Below, in pieces: positions 9,829 to 24,580 of a stretch of 64,000 bases of DNA (position 1 is its first letter; every line of letters begins with the position of its first letter). Position numbers and translations under genes: made by a program. Source of the DNA: Hansfordia pulvinata (lineage: Eukaryota; Ascomycota; Sordariomycetes; Xylariales). The notes beneath the pieces are model-generated. The model was not told the origin of the DNA. It made no database searches and was given only the letters and a program-made list of their open reading frames with translations. Where the stretch lies: assembly GCA_006538405.1 (NCBI GenBank), contig BJKQ01000016.1, forward strand, positions 558,001 through 622,000, given 5' to 3'.

Positions 9829-12800
9829 TACGGCCTCGCTTTAATAAAAATTTCGCTTTATAATAAGCGTAATAGGCTATACCTTTATATTGTCTTTAAG
9901 CCTTATATTAACACCGTTAATTTATAATAAGTATAAAACGGTTATACTATTATATCGTGTATAAGCCTTATATTAACGTTATTAACCTTATAATAATTAT
10001 AAAACGGTAAAACCTTAAGACCCGATTAATACGCGTTATAATATAAAAATGTTTTTATTAAGTAATAAGTAAGGCCTTTATTTACCTGCCTTTTTATAAC
10101 GTGTTCGTTACTTTATCCTTACTTTTTTTTATATTAAGTTTTATAAGCCTTCCTCTTTTTACTTTTCCTTTTATATCACGTATTTATAACGCGTACTTAT
10201 AATTATTTAACCGTATCTTTATTTCCTTTATATTAACTTCTCTTTTTATTAATATAACCTTATCCTTTTTTTATATTAATATAATTATTATTATTAACCT
10301 TACTTTAAAAAGCACCGCTTTAAGCGTTAATAACGGCCTTTTATTTAATAATAATAATAATAATAATAATAAAAAGCCGCCCTTTAATCGCGCTTTTAAT
10401 AACTATATTTTTAATAACGACTTAAATAATAAAGGTAATTAATTTCTTATTAATATAAAGGCTATTTATATTAATTATATTAATAAGTTTCTTTATATTA
10501 AAGTTATATAATACACGCTTAAAAACGTTATAAAGGGTTATTTAAAGTATAAATAAAGTAAAAAGTTATATAATTAAAAGTTATATATTTATATTAATAA
10601 CGTAAAGCTTTACCGCGCTTTACACGATATAATTAAGGTTATTAATTAAAGTAAAGTTATTACGGTTTTAAGTTAAAGTTATATTACGGCTTAACTTACC
10701 TTTAAGTTTAACCGTATAATAAAGGCTTTTTATAACTTCCGCGCCTTTACTTAATAAAACCTTAATATTAATTCATTTATATATAATAACGCTTTAACCG
10801 ACCTTAATCCTTTAATTATACTTGTTTTAATCTTAATTTATAACTGTAATAACTTATAATAATAGCTTATTATCTTTAATATAACTTCCTTTAATAATAA
10901 AAACGTTATTATTATATATTAAGCCTTTTCTTATATAACTTTTAACTTAAACCGATAATTAACCTTATAAAAAGCTGTAAACATAACTTAAATTATTAAA
11001 GTAAAAGCCGTTATTACACGTTATAAAGTTATTTTATAAGTGTTCCTTTACTTTATATAAATTATTATTAATATTATAAACTTATTTAACACCCTTTTTA
11101 ATCCCGCTTTAAGCATACTTAATTAAGCTTACACTTTATTTAATATTATATTTAATATTAATATAAGTAATAATAAAAAGTATAACCAGCTCTTTAACCT
11201 TAATAAAACGCTTTTAAAGCGCTCCCGCTTTATTAATATATTAAATAAGGACCTTAATTATAAGTAACGTTATTATATAACGTAACGCTTTATTACCTTT
11301 TCCCTTTTTGTTTAAGGTTAATATTATTTTAACCTTAATTCGGCTTAATTTAACTTTTATTAATTTAATTATATTAACCACTTTTAAGTCCCGTTATTAA
11401 AGGTTAAGTAAAAAGATAACCTTAAAAACGAACTTAACGCTTAATTAAATTAAAAGAATAACGGCCTTAAGTAACAAATTAACCGTAATATAATAAGATC
11501 TTAATAATATAAGGTTAAAAAAATTTAAAAAAATAACCGGTATAACGCTTAATTAAAAGCGTTTAATACTTACCTTATAAAGAATTATATTACGTTACGG
11601 TGCTTAATTAATTTAAATAATAACCGTTATAACGCCGATTTCCTGAAATTAAAGATTATTATCCCTTTTACCTTTATAAGTTATAAGCCTTATAACGTAT
11701 TTATACTTGCCTTTTACGGTGCCGCCTCGCCCTTATATAAAAGCGACCGTATATAAGCGTGTAAAGTAAACACGGAATCACGTATTATATAAAGCGGCCT
11801 TATTATTATTTTATCGGTTATACCTTTATACTTTAAGTATAAAAACGTGTTAATATTACGGCTTTATAATAAGTATAAAGTTAATATACTTATATATTAT
11901 ATATAAGTTAACTTATTAACGTTTTAACCTTATAATAAGTATAAGGTTAAGGTATTTATATATTATATATATATTTACGTGTTAACGCTTCGGATTTATA
12001 TTATATATAAGGATAATATACCTTTATATTATAATTAACTTAATACGGTGAATTATTTACCTTTATTATTCTCCTTTTATAAGCGGGAAATAAAACTATT
12101 TACCGGATTTATAACTATTATTTAAACCGTTAACGCTTTACTTTAATTAAGATATTAAAGGTCGACCGGTTACGGCTTATTATTATATTTTATATTACTT
12201 TATACCGCTTTAAATATATTTAAAGTTATTATATTTATTATTATAAAAAACGGTTTTTAATTAAGGTTATCGTACTTTACTTATTTTATTAACACTTATT
12301 AATACTCGTTATAACCTTTTATATTCTTTATATTAAAGATAGCTTTTATATAAAATTCCTTTTTTATAAATTTATTTATTTAAGCCACGTAAATTATTAA
12401 TAACCGTAAATCAAATACTTATTAACTTAAAAAGGGGTTATTTTAAGCTTATTTTATTAAGTTTATATAAAAGATTAAGTGAATCTCTTTAAAGACATTA
12501 AGCTTAACCGTAAAAGGGGATAAAATTATTATTATTATATATTTTCCTTATACTTAATTTAACTTTTTATTAAGTTAAGCCGTTTTAATATTATATAAGC
12601 TTAATTACACCTTATCTTTTTTATAAAACTGCTTTATTAAACGATAAGACCGATTCGTTAACTTTTATTAACGTTATTAAATATATATAATTATAAATCA
12701 AGCTTATTAATTACTCTTTTTAAAGTAAGTTAAAAACGTGTCCGTAAGGTCCGTTAAGCTATACGGCTTAACCTTATTATAATATAACGCTTAAGATCAT

Positions 12801-13859
12801 ATTATTAATAAATCGAAACTTAAAAAAGGCGGTTAAGATTAATCTTTATAATTATAAAGACCTGGTTATTTAAGGTTAATTAATAAGTTAATAAATAATT
12901 AACTTACTTTAATTATAAAAAGGCCATTATTAAGTAAAGCACCGATTAAACCTTTTAATTTACTTTTTTTATCCCGTTATTAAATTATAAATAATAAGTT
13001 ATTAAAAAGTATTATTAAATACCCGTTACGGCGTATAACCGAGTTTAAAAGCGTTTTACTTAATTTAAGCCTTAATTAAAAATAAGTTAATTAAGGAAGC
13101 CTTAAAAACGTTATTAATAATTTTAAAAGCGCTTTATATATACCTTCGCCGTTATAAATAATATCGTTTTAAGTTATATATACTTTAATAAGCGGTTTAT
13201 AAAAACTATTAATTATTATAACGTGTCCGGATCCGTTTATAAAAAAGGTCTTATAAAGTTTATTAAAACTTACTTTTAAAAGCGGGTTATTAATAATAAA
13301 AGTTAAAATAAACCTTAAAAACGTTACTTAAATTAATACGCTTTATAATAATAATAGTTTTATACGAACCTTTTCATGTTTTAAGATATATAATTTTAAT
13401 AAAAATCTTAATATAATATAAAGAACATGCCTTATTAAGTTAAATAACTTATTAAAAAAGAGTTATAAACCCTTTAAATAAACGTTATAATAAACGGCTT
13501 ATACTTTAAAACTTAAAGTCGTTCTTAAAAACGTAATATATTAACCGCTTTAAGTTAATAATCCGTAATTTAAACGGTTACCTTTACGGTTAATAAAAAC
13601 TTATATTTTTTTACTTATATTTCTTATAAGCGTGTACGGTATAAGTCGTTTATTAACACTCCTTTATTTTATAATCTTTATAATAATACCTCTTTAAATA
13701 ATTCCGCTTTTATTAAAAGTAAAGCCGGTTTTAATATTATTTAAACCTTCTTTTATATTAACGCCGTATTAATTATATAATATATTAAGATTAACCGTAT
13801 AAACAGGCCTTTATAACCGTTATTATCCTTAATATCTTATTATTAATAAAGTAAGGTAT

Positions 13860-15200
13860 TTAAATAAGCCTTTAATATATTAAGCTTATAATAAAAATAA
13901 TAAAAAAATACGGATAACGTCTCTGCTTAATATACTTACCTTTTACTTAATAACTTCGGTTTTATAAAATATTTTAAGTTCTTATAATTAATACAGACCG
14001 TGAACAGCTTAATTATTAATCGTAATTCCGTTTATTACACTTTTAAGTATGTAATAATTATAAAAAGCTTTTTATTATAAATTTTATAATTACGTTACAC
14101 CGGTATTAAGTTAATTAAGTAATTAGCTATTAAATAAAAAATAAACCCGTGGTATTACGATAAGCACTTATTTAAGGCTTATTTTAAGTAATCCGCTTTT
14201 ATTATTATAAGCTTATTAAGGTCTTATTAATAAAGGACCGGATATATAATAAAAATAAACTTTAATACTTAAAACGCCTTTTCTTATATTTAACCTTATT
14301 TAAACGGTGCCCTTTCTTTATTAAGCGATATAAAGGCTTTAATAAAGAAGAATAATTTTAAACGAAATCTTAATAAAAGTTAATAAATCTTAAAAAATTA
14401 TAAAGCCCGTATAAGTTTATAAAGGGTTTTTATTCTTATACTACTTAAACCTTTTTAAGGTTAAAACGGATCTCCTTTTTTACCTTAATAATAAAGCTTA
14501 AGTACTTTACTTTCTTTATCGCGAATTCGCACTTTTTTTTATTTAAAAATAAGCCCGCTTTTTATAATAATTATAATACTTAACGCACTTTAATTATATA
14601 ATCCTTTTTTAAGCTTAAAGTATAAATAAGGATATTATTAAGGAACACCGTAATATAAACGCTTAAAGTGTTATTTAATATTATATTAATATAACGTTAA
14701 AATAAAACGGGCGCGCTTATTAATTTAAAAAGATATATTAATTATTAAAAAAGGCCGAAACGGGTTTTAAACGTAATTAAGTGCTTTTAACCCTTTTTTA
14801 TATATAAACGATAAAAAGCGGCCTTTATATTAAACTTTAATACTTACTTTATCTTTAAAAAGGATTATAATGTTTTTAAAATAAATAATAACAGGAAATT
14901 ATCATTTTTAAAAATTTTATTTAAGGCTTAATAATTAATATAAAACCTTAACTTATTACTTAACTTTTTAATAAGCAGCACTGGCGCCGCGGTTAAAGAG
15001 TTAACTTAAATTTATCCTTTATCCTTTAACTCCGTTAATTAACGTTATAACTTTAAAGGTTACTCTCGCGGTATATTATAAAAAAGGTTATTTAAAAGCT
15101 TAAGATTATTCTTTTCGGTGTCCTTTTATAATTAAATTTAATAATTTAAGCGCTTTTAATACGGCGGTAATTTATCTTTAATAAACTCGTTAAATAGCTC
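13860..15200 (-). pseudogene. Outer element pol remnant: reverse transcriptase and RNase H
   Basis: Minus strand, read through stops and RIP changes. LPPY-type pre-RT motif near 15,160; GLRF.VDY.ALNKI (the RT palm approach) at about 14,915-14,960; FLRFINFY (FYRRFI-type thumb motif) near 14,380; the RNase H region with a recognisable degenerate NYEIYNKELLAI-like motif at about 14,060-14,100 and a DHKNLKYF-like motif further down. Integrase should follow towards 12,000 but was not read with confidence. Typical Trp and Gln codons appear as TAG/TAA, as RIP predicts. Confidence 0.75.
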
Positions 15201-15454
15201 TTAAAAATCTTTAACTTTTAAAAATAAAAAGGGGAGTAATATTAAGTCGATAACGTGAAAACGGAGGACGCTTATAATTTCTTATAAGTTAATAATTATT
15301 AACGGCTTTATAGCTTTTTTATTATATATTTCCTTAATTAAGCGTGCCTTTATTATAAAGATTAAGCCGCCTTTTAACCGTTACGCTTAAAAATCCTTAA
15401 TTAATAAACCTTTTATTATTTAAATTTAAAGTTCTTTTTATTTTATATTTATTA

Positions 15455-15644
15455 TCATTATAAAATAAAGGCACGATTAAATAAAGCAGTGTTAAAAAGG
15501 TAATATTAAGTAAGTAATAAATAAGAATTAAACCTTAAACCTTTATATTTAATAAGAGATTTAAAGGGTATTTATAAGGAGTTCTTATAAGGCTTATATT
15601 TTAATAAGTTAAGCTTAATTAAGGATCTTTTATAATAATTAACA
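15455..15644 (-). repeat. 3' LTR of the inner Ty3/gypsy relic
   Basis: 190 bp, contains GCAGTGTTAAAAAGGTAATA and AAGGATCTTTTATAATAATTA, shared with 22,559-22,748. More heavily mutated than its partner: where the partner reads GATCCGGGAGGTATTCGTAA this copy reads GATTTAAAGGGTATTTATAA, all C-to-T or G-to-A apart from local alignment. Confidence 0.85.
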
Positions 15645-18600
15645 TCTCCTTTTTAATAACTTATACTTAATATTATTAATAATAATACATTATAATTACG
15701 ATACGTATTACGCGTATTAATATTATAAAGTTAACGTGTTAAAGTACGTACCTTAATTATTATAATAATAAGTTAAGCGTTATTAAGTTAATATAATAAT
15801 ACCTTTAATTTCATAATAAGCTCATTAATAACTCACGCTTAATATGTACACGTTTCTTTTATTATAATAATTAATTAAAATTATAATATATATATTTTCT
15901 TAATTTATATAATTAATAAGTGTTTACGCGCGCCCGTATAATTAATACGCCTTTTAATCGGCCGTCTCTTTTAATATAAAAATAATACCACCTTTTTTAA
16001 CTTTAAACTTAACTTTTTACATATCTTAAGATCTTTACCTTTAACTCCTTTATAATTTATAACCGTTTCGATACTTATCCGGTTAATCGGCACTCTTACT
16101 TTTTTTTAATTCTTAAAACCTTTATTATATTTAATAAAGATAACTTTAATATTAATATTAAAATAAGTTTAACTCTTAATAATATTAATAAAGGTTAATA
16201 AAACTTTAAAAAGGACCTTAATAGTAAAGGTAAAAAGGCGTCCTTAAGACCCCCTTAAAACGCCCTTAACACGGGTCCGATTACCTTTAATTCTTATAAC
16301 CCCTTTAAAAGACTCTTAAAAAAAGGCTTAAAAGAAAGTTAATATCGCGACTCCTTTTTTTAATAATAAAAAAAGTAAAGGTAAATAAAAGGCCACCTTT
16401 TAATTCAGTTATAAAGTACGTATACCCCTTATTATAAAACCTTTATAATACCCTTATAATTTAATATTAACTTTTACTTAAAAGCGTAACGCTTTTATTA
16501 TAAATAAAACCCCTTTTAAAAAATCTTATTTTTAAAACTTAAAAGCTAAAAATAAAGCTTACGGTTATCGTGAAGTAACGATCGCGGCTTCGAAATTTTA
16601 TTATAAATATTTTAACTTAATTATTTATAAAATTTAATTTAAGTATTACGACTTTATTTAACTTATTTATAAGTTCGATAAGTTTAATAATTTTTTATAC
16701 GCTTATTATTAAAAAGGTAACTTATTATATAAAGGAGTAAGTCGATTACCCTTTAAAACCCTTATAAATCCTTATTTCGTTTTTTTAACTTCTTTTTTTT
16801 TCTTTATAAGTCTTAATTATACTTAAGTATAACGCTTTACACTTTATTACCCTTTTTAATATTATAAGTAAATACTTTTAAAAAAAGCCCACTCTTTTAA
16901 ATAAAAAGGCTTAATAAAAAGACGTTACGGCGATTTAAGTTCGCTTAAAAAAGGCCTTTAAGGCCTTTTTAAACTCTTATTAAAAAGAATAAGGCTTAAT
17001 TAACGTTAAGAAGATCATTATTAAGGCTCGTAATAAGTATTATATTATTATTTAATAAATACGTTTAATCCGTGTTTATTTTATAAAATCTTTAAAAACG
17101 ATTATAATAAGTACCCTTATAGTTATACTTAAATTAAGGGGTTTTTAATAAATATTAACCTTTAAGTATATAAATTAATAATAAGAAATCCCGTTACTCC
17201 TTAATAATAAAATTATTATAATACCCTTTAAAAGGTATTAATTATAAGGCTTAACAAGCGGTTATCGCTTTATTTATTATAAAGATTAAGGCTATTATAA
17301 AGCAGGGTTATAAGCGAAAGTTAAAAGATAAAATCTTTAATATTAAAAAAGCTTATATTCTTTACCTTTATTAAGTAAATTTAAAGGGGTTTCGTAAGGG
17401 TTTGAATACGTTTATAATTTAATTTTTAATATAATAAGGTTTAAATTCTTTATTAAAGAATATAACTTTTAATAAACGAGCTAAAGATAATTCGTAAATT
17501 CACACCTTAATAAAAAAGGGTTTATAAGCCTTTTAAGCTTAAAGAGCTAAAAGTCTTTTTTAGCTCCTTATTAATAAAAGACCTTTTTATTTTATAACTC
17601 TTTTAATATTTAATAATCGCCCTTTACATATTTTATATATTATCCTTATATACTTATTAATTATACTTATAAGGCCACCCCGCTTATTTTACTTTATAAT
17701 AATTTATACCCTTGCTTATATGGTAATTAATAACGTTCTTTACTTTTTACTTATTTTTATTATTAAGGTCCGGTATAAGTAACGAGTTATACATATAAGC
17801 AGTTTAAGGCTTTAAGTATTAAATTAAGAATACGTTATAAATTTAATTATATTTTAAGGGTAACACGAGCTTATATATTATATAGCTTATTAACTTTAAG
17901 ATTTAAAATGGTTTTATATACTTTAATAAGATCTTTTTATACTTTATATAAAAGTTCATAATTAATAAGGCTATTAATTATCCTTTTTATAATTATAAAG
18001 GTTAATACTTTTTATTATAATACTTTTATTAACATTATATTACTTTTTATTACTCCTCTTATAAGGTTCGTTATAAGTTTAATAGCTTTTTTAACTTATC
18101 TTTTATTATAAGTATTAATATGCCTTTTTTGTTATAAGTAATATACTTAATATTAAGTAAGTTAAGCTGTTATTTATATAATATTTAAAAAGGGCTTTAA
18201 CGTGTTAACGCGTTAACTTTATTATTTATCGCGAAGTACGCTTTTAATAATAATATAAGTTAACACTTTATTTATCTTTATATAAAATAACGTAAACACG
18301 TTTTAAGTATAATATTTATACGCTTTATTTACTTATCAGTTTAAGTATAAAACGTAATTAAATACTTTTTTTTTCATATAAGTGTAATAATATAAGTTAA
18401 ATTAATATTAACTTATAAATAAAGAGCCTTTATTTATTAATATACCCTTTAAACTATTAAACTTATAATAAACTTTTATATAAAGCAGTGTAATAAGTTC
18501 TTTAATTATAATTATATTTAATATTACTTAAAACATATATAATTTTAAGAACTCATTAATAAGAACAAGGATATTATTTACTTCTTCGCTTTAATATTAT

Positions 18601-19559
18601 ACCTTTAATAAGCTTATAATAAAGTTTATAAATAATTTTTATATTAAAGCGTTTAATATTTATAAACTTAATAATTCCTTATAAATTAAGTAACGTTTCG
18701 CTTTTAAACTTATATAAATTTTATATTACATAATATAAGCGCGGACTTTAAGCTTTTATTACGGTTAATAAAACTTTCGGTTAATTAATTTTATTATTTT
18801 ATTAACTTTAAAGTGCTTTATAAAGGGATTATTATAATATAATTATAATAATTATTACTTAATACTGTCCTTTAATAATATAAATACTTATCCTTTATAA
18901 TATAAAAGCGGTTTTATATAATCCACTTTAAATATACGTTAATTCGCTTTTAAATCTTAATATAATATATATCTTTTCCTTAAGCTTATTATAAGAGCTC
19001 TTTTAAAGCTATTAAAGGCTCTTTTATATATAACGCCTTTTCTTTTATAATATTATATACGCGGCTCCTTATAACCGTTTACACTTAATATACCTTAAAA
19101 GTAATAATAACGTATATTAAAAGGTTAATAAGTTAACCGTTAACGTTATCGTTTTTTATTTTAAGCTTTTATTTTATTATAAATAAGAGTTTTAAATTAT
19201 TAAGCTTATCACCTTAATAATTTAACCGTCTTAAAGGCGGATTAATAAGGTTTTATTTCCTTAATTAATACTTAATTTTAAATTAAAAAGATTAAGAAAT
19301 AAAAGCCATTTAACTTACCAGTTATTTAAGTGTATAAACTTTATAAACGTACGTAAATTATTATAATCGTTTAATACCTTTATAAGGAACTTAAAGCCTT
19401 ATAAATAATATTATTAATACTTAAAACTGCTTATTATTATAAGTATCTTTTAATCACTTATAATATACCGTAACTTAAGCCTAAATAATTTCCGAGATTA
19501 AAACGTTATTAAGTGTTATTTATCTCCTTTATTAAGTTACGAAAGAATCTTAAATATAC

Positions 19560-20540
19560 TTAAGCTTAAAGCGTCGGTTTCCATGTAAATACGTTTCTTT
19601 AAATTAAAGTAAAGTAATAAAAGAGCTTCTTTAAATACTTTTATTAAGCTAAAAAACGCCTTTTTAATTAAGGTATTAAGGAACTTATCTCCTTTAAGCT
19701 TTAACGGGGAATCGGACTTCTTTAAATAATTAATTAAAGGAGAAGCGATCCTTAAGAATCCGTTTATAAAACACCGGTAAAAATTAATAAAATCAATAAA
19801 GACTTAAATATTATATTAAAACTTTAATAAAGGTTAATAAGTGATTATCTTGACCCTCGTAAGGTCTACAAAAATTCCTTTAATAAAGATTATATATTTT
19901 AAGAACTTTAAAGACTCCTTAAAAAACTAATACTTAAACGGCTTAATATAAAGGCCCGTATTAAATAATACTTAAATCATTATTTATAAGTGCTTCGTAT
20001 ATGTTTTATTATCTTTAAAATAAATAAGGATATTATGTAAATAAATAACATATATATTATTAAGTTAATCTTTTAACACTTTATTAATATAAGCTTAAAA
20101 AGTAATAAGAGTATTATTAAGACTTATAAATATAATTAAGAACTTATAATAACCGTATCGTGTGTAAAAGGCCGTTTTTTACTCGTCTTTTTAACGTATA
20201 CGTATACGATAATACGTATCCTTTAAGTTTAGCTTATTAAAAACTTAAGCTTTTAATACTTTATTAAGCAGCTTTAAAATAAAAGGTAATATATACCGAT
20301 TTTTAATTATTACTTTATTAAGTCCTTTATAATTTATATATAAACGTAAGGTCTTATTATACTTTAATATAAAAAGGATAAGGGCCCCGATTAAGCTTTT
20401 TAATAAGCGTATCTTTTTAAAACTTTATATCTTTTTAATAAACTTATATAATTCTGATAATTTATTATTTATTAATAAATAAATAAGCATATATAAAGGA
20501 TCTTTACTTAATTATAAGTCGATTATATAATCGGCCCCTT
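19560..20540 (-). pseudogene. Inner element pol remnant: gypsy reverse transcriptase to RNase H start
   Basis: Minus strand. In order: ADYIID (HAIDL-type motif) near 20,525; GALILFILKYNKTLRL and NYKGLNKVIIKNRY (GLNKITIKNRYPLP in active elements) near 20,330-20,400; LKDTYYRIRI and KTAFYTRYGYY; YLHNILIY at about 20,019-20,045, which is the catalytic Y(L/M/V)DDILIY motif with D-to-H/N change; ETDA (RNase H) at about 19,567-19,592. Several stops are TGG/CAG codons converted to TAG/TAA. Function is lost, including both catalytic Asp. Confidence 0.85.
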
Positions 20541-22558
20541 TATATAAAAGGAGCTTAATAATATTATTTATATTAAAGAACTCCTTAAACTTTTAAAGGT
20601 AAGTAAGAATAAGCTTAATTACGCCCCGATTTTAACTTATAAAGATATTTATTATCTTTATTAATATATTAAAGTTCACTTATATTATTATATAATAATA
20701 AGTGCTTTTATTTTAAGTCCGTTAAAACTTCTAGCGTGGCTTTGATATAAACTTAATCGAGTCGTACCTAAATTATTAATAACCCGTGCTTAATTATAAC
20801 GTTATTCTCTTTTAAGTTATTATCTTATTTAATAAAAGTAATAGGCTATTAAATAATTAAGGGTCTTAATTTATTATAAGATAAGGAACTTATAAAGTTT
20901 GCTCCGTCCCTTTATTATTTTAAAGTGTTATTATTATTTAATAAGACTTATAAGTCTTAATAAGTACTTAAGCTATATTTATAAAAGATATAAACTTTAT
21001 TAAGGCTTAATTTAATTTATATTAAGCTACGAAGTTTAAATTAATTAAGTTAATATTAAAGCAAGTATTTAAGTCTATATATATGCTTAGCTTTTAAGCT
21101 CCTTTATAAAAGGGCTGTATTAAGTAAGGTATATAAAACTATATAAGCAAATCTATAAATTAATATAAATTAAAGGCAAAACATATAAATGCTTATATTA
21201 CCCTTTTGCTTATTTTCCCGGCTAATTCGCAAGGTTTTTAAGTGGTTTTTTATCCTTTTTTTAATCTGCTTTTAACTTATAATATTTTAATTTAATATAA
21301 CCCTTCTTATTATAATAATAATAAGTAACGCCTTTCTTTTAATCCGTAAGCTTTTACTTTTTAACCTTAAGGTCGTTTATCTTAAAGTTATTATTATCCT
21401 TACGCTTCTTATATTACTTTTTATTATTAAAGTTATTAAGTGTGTTTTAAAAGGTCTTTAAAAACGTATTATTATCGTGTTATAAGCTTTTTATAATAAA
21501 CTTTTTATCCTTTCTACTTAATAATTCTTAACGTTAAACCGTAACTTTATTATAATTATACGCTTAATTAATAACTTTATTATATAATTAAATCACGTAA
21601 AATAAAAAGTAATTTACTTAAAAAAAAATAAGGCCCGTTCTTAATTTATATAAAATTTAAGTTAATATTTTAATTTAATTAAATATTAATCGAATTAATA
21701 AGGATCTTAACTTAAACATCAAGCGGCTTACTTACTCCCTTTACGTATTTAAAGCCACTTACTTATAAGTAAAGTGTTTAATAATAAAACGAGTTTATTT
21801 TAAGAATTCTTATTAACTCCTTTTAAGTTTACGTAACTTCTTTATAAAAAGGATCTTATAATAAGTACGATATAAGCCTTTATAAGTCTTATTTAACTTT
21901 CTTTATTAAAGATAACCTTTTCTTTATAGTTTTAAATACGTTTTAACGAAGCTTAAAAGATTATTTTATAATCCGCTCTTTAAGCGTTTTATTAAAAGAA
22001 AATAAACTTAATATTAAGCGGTTTAATATTATTTATATTAATATATCGGCTTATATTAAAAGGGCTTACGGCTTTAAGCTGTTTCATATATAAGTCTTCC
22101 TTTTAAATTAAGTTTAATTTTAAAGGGCTTCCCCGCTTTTAAGAGTCACCTTTATCTTATATATAACGAGAGCTTAAACTAGGCTTAACTTTTAATCGAT
22201 CCGATTAATAATACGGATTTAATTATTTAAGTTTTAACCCTTTTTATATATAAGGTTTTAAATCTTTAAGTCTTATAATTTATATTAAATCTTATTTAAT
22301 TATAATATAACGTTATTAAACTATTTATAAAGCTATCGTTCCTTTAATTTTAATAAAGGCGTATTATCGTTACCTTAATTTATAAAGGTATTAAGGTCCT
22401 TTTATAAATCGTCTTTATTTTAAGACGTATATAGCGATCCTTAATTAAGAGTTTAAATAAGATCAGCTTATTAAGTGTAAAACGATCCCTCTTTAACGTT
22501 ATCGTTTCCCGTTTAAAGAGGTATTACTTTAAGTGATTAAAAATAAAAAGGTTTAAAG

Positions 22559-22748
22559 TTATTATAAAATAAAAGCACGATTAAGTAAAGCAGTGTTAAA
22601 AAGGTAATATTAAGTAAGTAACGGATAAGAATTAAACCTTAAACCTCCACGTTTAATAAGAGATCCGGGAGGTATTCGTAAGGAGTTTGTATAGGGCTCG
22701 TATTTTAATAAGTTAAGCCTGATTAAGGATCTTTTATAATAATTACCA
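22559..22748 (-). repeat. 5' LTR of the inner Ty3/gypsy relic
   Basis: The better-preserved partner of 15,455-15,644; keeps CpG-rich words such as GATCCGGGAGG and CTCCACG. A 74-codon minus-strand frame covering it (22,610-22,834) is only LTR sequence that escaped stops. Confidence 0.85.
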
Positions 22749-24580
22749 CGCCGTAACGCTTTATAAAAGGCAGCCTTGATATAACGTTTTAAGTTAACCT
22801 TAAAATTATATAAAAGTATATTAATAATAACCATTTATTAATATCGATTATTATATATATAAAGTATTATATATTTTAAGACTTCGCTTTACTTATTATT
22901 AATTATAAATCTTAAGGTTTAAGTAAGTTAATTTATTATAAGCTTAAAAATTAAACACGTTATTCACTTATTACTTTATAATAATTATATTTTATATTAA
23001 CTTATATATTTAAAGTAGTAAAAAAGTTAAAAAAGACCGGTATAAAGAAAAGTACCGTGTTTATATATATTTAAATATCCTTAAACTCCCGTGCCTTAAA
23101 CGCTTTAAAAGGGTCGATTAAGTTTAAGTGTAAATTAAGTAGCCTTTAAATAAGACTTAACTTAAAGGCGAGCCGTTTTTTAAGTTAATATTATCTTATA
23201 ATAAGTCGTTCTTTATACCGGGCGCCGCCGTAAAGCGAATTATTATTAAAGGTCATTATATTAAAAAAAAGGAATATCCGTTCGCTTTATATCCGTCTTT
23301 TTTATAATAAAGATAAGAGCCTTTTTTTTTACACGCGTTAAGCTTAGCTTAAAAGATTTAAAGCGCTTATTATTAACCTTTTATCTTTACTTTACCTTAT
23401 TATAATTATTTAAACTTTTTTTAAAGGCCTTTAAGACCCTTATTTTATATACCTTTATTATTTAAGTGTCCTTATCACCGTCCCTTTTAATATCGCTTTA
23501 AAGTGGTTACGGTATTATTACGGCTTAAAACTTTTTCTTTAAATTATAAGATTTTAAGTTTAACGTGATAACCCGAGATATTATTACCGCTTTATTATAA
23601 TTTATATAAAAGACTTAATAACCGTATATAATCCTTTTTATCCGATTTAAAAAGGCTTATTAAAAGCGGTTAAGCTTAATTAAACCGTTTTAATCTTAAC
23701 CTTTTATTATAAATAACTTTTACTTAAAGCGAGGAAGGAATATAATAAACCTCTTCTTAACCCTTTATTATATATAATTAAGCTTAATCTTAATTATTAC
23801 TTATTAATAAGGATCTTTAAATAATAAAGTAAAGTATTATAAGAAATAATTAAGGTTATAATACTTTAAGTTTATACGCTCCTTAAAGCCGCTTACTTTG
23901 TAAAAGGGGGCTATTTAAGTTTAAATTAAAAAGAAAGGTTTATTTAAATAAAGACTTATTAATCTTAATTATTATTAATAAACTTTTAATCAGCCTTTAA
24001 CTTATATATTAACGTTAAGCGTTAAGCGGTAAATATAACCTTATTACCGTTAAAAAGGCCTTTTTAAAGTAATGGCTTATATTATAATAGCCTTACTTTA
24101 AATTAATACTTATTATAATCCGGCGCGCTTATACGTGGTGTTTAAAGGCCTTTTCTTTTTAAGTTAAATATGTTTATATTTATATTAACGGTAAAATAAA
24201 AGTGTTAAGCTTTTAAGGCTTAAGATAAATTATTAAAAGCTAAGGCCGTATCGGTAACGACTTAAAAAGGTAAAAAGGGTAATAATTCCTTTTTACGCTT
24301 TTTTAAGGCTGTTAACGTGGCCGTAAGCCAGGTTAATAATTATTATTAAAGGGCTATTTACTTAAATAATAAGCTTTATTAAAAGTTTTACGATTCGCGT
24401 ATATCTTAAAGTTATTATTAAAGATTTAAGTCCTTTATCGTGGCCGTCTTAGCTCAAAAAGGAGGTGAATTAATATTTAATATTTTATATATTTTAAAAG
24501 TAACGGCTCGTATTATCGCTTTATTAATAATGTTATAGCTCGTGTTATTATTTAACCGGTGTTTATTAAAGGAGAATATA
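22749..24580 (-). pseudogene. Upstream (gag-side) part of the outer Ty3/gypsy relic
   Basis: By position this is the leader and gag/protease side of the outer element, separated from its pol part by the inner insertion. No zinc knuckle or protease motif could be read with confidence through the mutations, so the assignment rests on layout. Confidence 0.45.

Larger units (their letters stand above)
15455..22748 (-). mobile_element. Inner Ty3/gypsy LTR retrotransposon relic nested in the outer one
   Basis: Bounded by 190-bp direct repeats (15,455-15,644 and 22,559-22,748; boundaries may be off by a few bases), total about 7.3 kb. On the minus strand the LTR starts TGTTAATT / TGGTAATT. Gypsy RT motifs lie on the minus strand between them. 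It sits about 250-300 bp upstream of the outer element's RT motifs, that is between protease and RT. The right LTR is followed by CGCCG and the left preceded by TATTA, which would match as a fully RIP-converted target duplication, but this is weak evidence. Confidence 0.82.
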
